From positions 9,049 to 73,048 of the forward strand of contig CAZRSA010000002.1 in the NCBI GenBank assembly GCA_964602525.1: DNA of 64,000 nucleotides, read 5' to 3'. The notes under the pieces are model-generated. The model was not told the origin of the DNA. It saw only the letters and a list, made by a program, of their open reading frames with translations, and searched no databases. The position numbers and the translations under genes are program-made. The stretch comes from Lentisalinibacter sp964602525 (GTDB lineage Bacteria; Pseudomonadota; Gammaproteobacteria; Steroidobacterales; Woeseiaceae). Each line of letters begins with the position of its first letter. Positions within the stretch are counted from its first letter, which is position 1. Positions 63,096 through 64,000 of the stretch are shown here, in pieces.

Positions 63096-64000
63096 TCAGA
63101 GCAGCAGCAGCGTCCCCATGCCCAGGAAGACCATGAGCCCGACCACGTCGGTGACCGTGGTCAGGACGACGCCGCCGGCGATGGCCGGGTCCACGCCGAG
63201 GCGCTTTAGCGTCAGCGGGACGACGAAACCGGCCACCGCCGCCACGATCATGTTCAGGGTGAGCGCGGCGGCGATCACCGCGGCCACCATCCACGTGCCG
63301 AACCACAGCACCGTGACGGCCGCCACCACCAGCGCCCAGCCGATGCCGTTCAGGATGCCCACGGAGACCTCCTTGGCAAGGATCTGACGCGCGTTCGACT
63401 TGTCGATCTGGCCCAGCGCCATGGCCCGGGTGATGATGGTCAGCGACTGGGTGCCGGCCACGCCGCCCATGCTGGGCACCACGGGCATCAGCACGGCCAG
63501 CAGCACTATGGCATCCACCGTGCCCTGGAACAGGTCCACCACCGAGGCGGCCAGGAAGGCGGTGGCCAGGTTGATGCCCAGCCACACGGCGCGGCGGCGG
63601 GCGCTGGTCACCACGGGGGCGAACATGTCGTCCTCCTCGTCCAGGCCGGCCCGGCTCATGAGGGAGTGCTCGGCCTCCTCGCGGATGACGTCGAGCACGT
63701 CGTCCACCGTGATGCGCCCGAGCAGGCGGTTGTCGATGTCCACGACTGCCGCCGAAAGGAGATCCCGGTTCTCGAAGAAGCGTGCCACTTCCGTGTCGCT
63801 GGTCTCGGCGGGGATGGGTTTCGTCTCCGTGTCCATGACCTCGGCTACGGTCAGATCCGGGTCGTTGGTGAGCAGGCGGGAGAGGGTCAGCGTGCCCAGG
63901 AAGATGTCGTCCCGGTTCACCACGAAGATCGATTCCGTCTGGTCGGGCATGCCGCCGTGCACCCGCAGGTAACGCACCACCACCTCCAGCGTCACGTCCG
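63096..64000 (-). CDS. mgtE: Magnesium transporter MgtE, partial
   Basis: The 5' part lies beyond the window, and the frame runs off the edge. The visible 300 residues begin inside the CBS domains (IFVVNRDDIFLGTLTLSRLL, and RLLGRITVDDVLDVIREE). They continue into the five-helix membrane domain with VVPSMGGVAGTQSLTIITRAMALG, the Mg-selective pore region, and end with DVVGLMVFLGMG. MgtE is a Mg2+-gated channel whose cytoplasmic CBS domains close at high Mg2+. It is convergent with the patatin gene, six bases apart. Confidence 0.93.
   Translation of the reverse strand, partial: DVTLEVVVRYLRVHGGMPDQTESIFVVNRDDIFLGTLTLSRLLTNDPDLTVAEVMDTETKPIPAETSDTEVARFFENRDLLSAAVVDIDNRLLGRITVDDVLDVIREEAEHSLMSRAGLDEEDDMFAPVVTSARRRAVWLGINLATAFLAASVVDLFQGTVDAIVLLAVLMPVVPSMGGVAGTQSLTIITRAMALGQIDKSNARQILAKEVSVGILNGIGWALVVAAVTVLWFGTWMVAAVIAAALTLNMIVAAVAGFVVPLTLKRLGVDPAIAGGVVLTTVTDVVGLMVFLGMGTLLLL

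Overview
The window is a GC-rich bacterial chromosome segment. I see no insertion sequence, prophage, CRISPR array or integron. Gene content and order point to a Gammaproteobacterium: rpsU-yqeY-dnaG-rpoD divergent from tsaD, folB-folK, a two-gene class II ribonucleotide reductase, pcm-rhodanese-tolC facing hldE-waaA, and tkt-gap-pgk-pyk. A pyrophosphate-dependent phosphofructokinase beside a proton-pumping pyrophosphatase, with the Calvin/glycolysis gene row, would suit a Chromatiales-like or other autotrophic or methylotrophic lineage. That placement is inference; I ran no search.

Layout. 1-7.4 kb: a rhomboid protease fragment, a Cu/Zn superoxide dismutase lipoprotein overlapping a secreted protein of unknown function, a SLC13-type anion transporter, an MgtC/DUF4010 membrane protein, a secreted phosphodiesterase, a tRNA with anticodon CAT, yqcC and an EEP-family phosphatase. 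7.4-13.9 kb: the macromolecular synthesis operon (minus strand), then tsaD-folB-folK (plus). 14-25.8 kb: envelope and quality-control genes: S41 protease lipoprotein, pteridine reductase, MidA-type methyltransferase, uppP, cca, a lipoprotein aminopeptidase, slt, an NDUFA9-like protein, a DegP/DegQ protease and a small heat shock protein. 25.75-26.25 kb is the only long non-coding stretch. It carries a sigma-32-type promoter, two NrdR-box-like palindromes and the nrdJ promoter. 26.2-34.6 kb: nrdJa-nrdJb, hldE-waaA, tolC, rhodanese, pcm. 34.8-42.6 kb: a PAS-GGDEF-EAL protein, hppA, pfp, adk, rnd. 42.7-51.2 kb: mpl, a Lon N-domain protein, hemL, a rubredoxin missed by length-filtered gene calling, a TraB/GumN protein, cpdA, ahcY, metK. 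51.4-64 kb: tkt-gap-pgk-pyk, then a penicillin acylase homologue, a MoxR ATPase with its VWA partner, a patatin-like lipase, and the C-terminal part of mgtE.

How the genes work together. PfP and HppA form a pyrophosphate-centred energy module next to adenylate kinase. Tkt, GAPDH, PGK and Pyk give a shared lower-glycolysis and pentose or Calvin path. MetK and AhcY run the methyl cycle. FolB, FolK and the reductase serve pterin and folate metabolism. UppP, Mpl, Slt, HldE and WaaA serve the envelope. The most unusual items are non-coding: a 17-bp triplication that builds a chain of overlapping six-codon reading frames in front of rubredoxin, a perfect palindrome at a near-leaderless tsaD promoter, tandem repeats in the rpsU leader, and the stress and NrdR sites between hsp20 and nrdJ. 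I found no clear new multi-gene system. The acylase-MoxR-VWA-patatin row is the best candidate for unexplored function.
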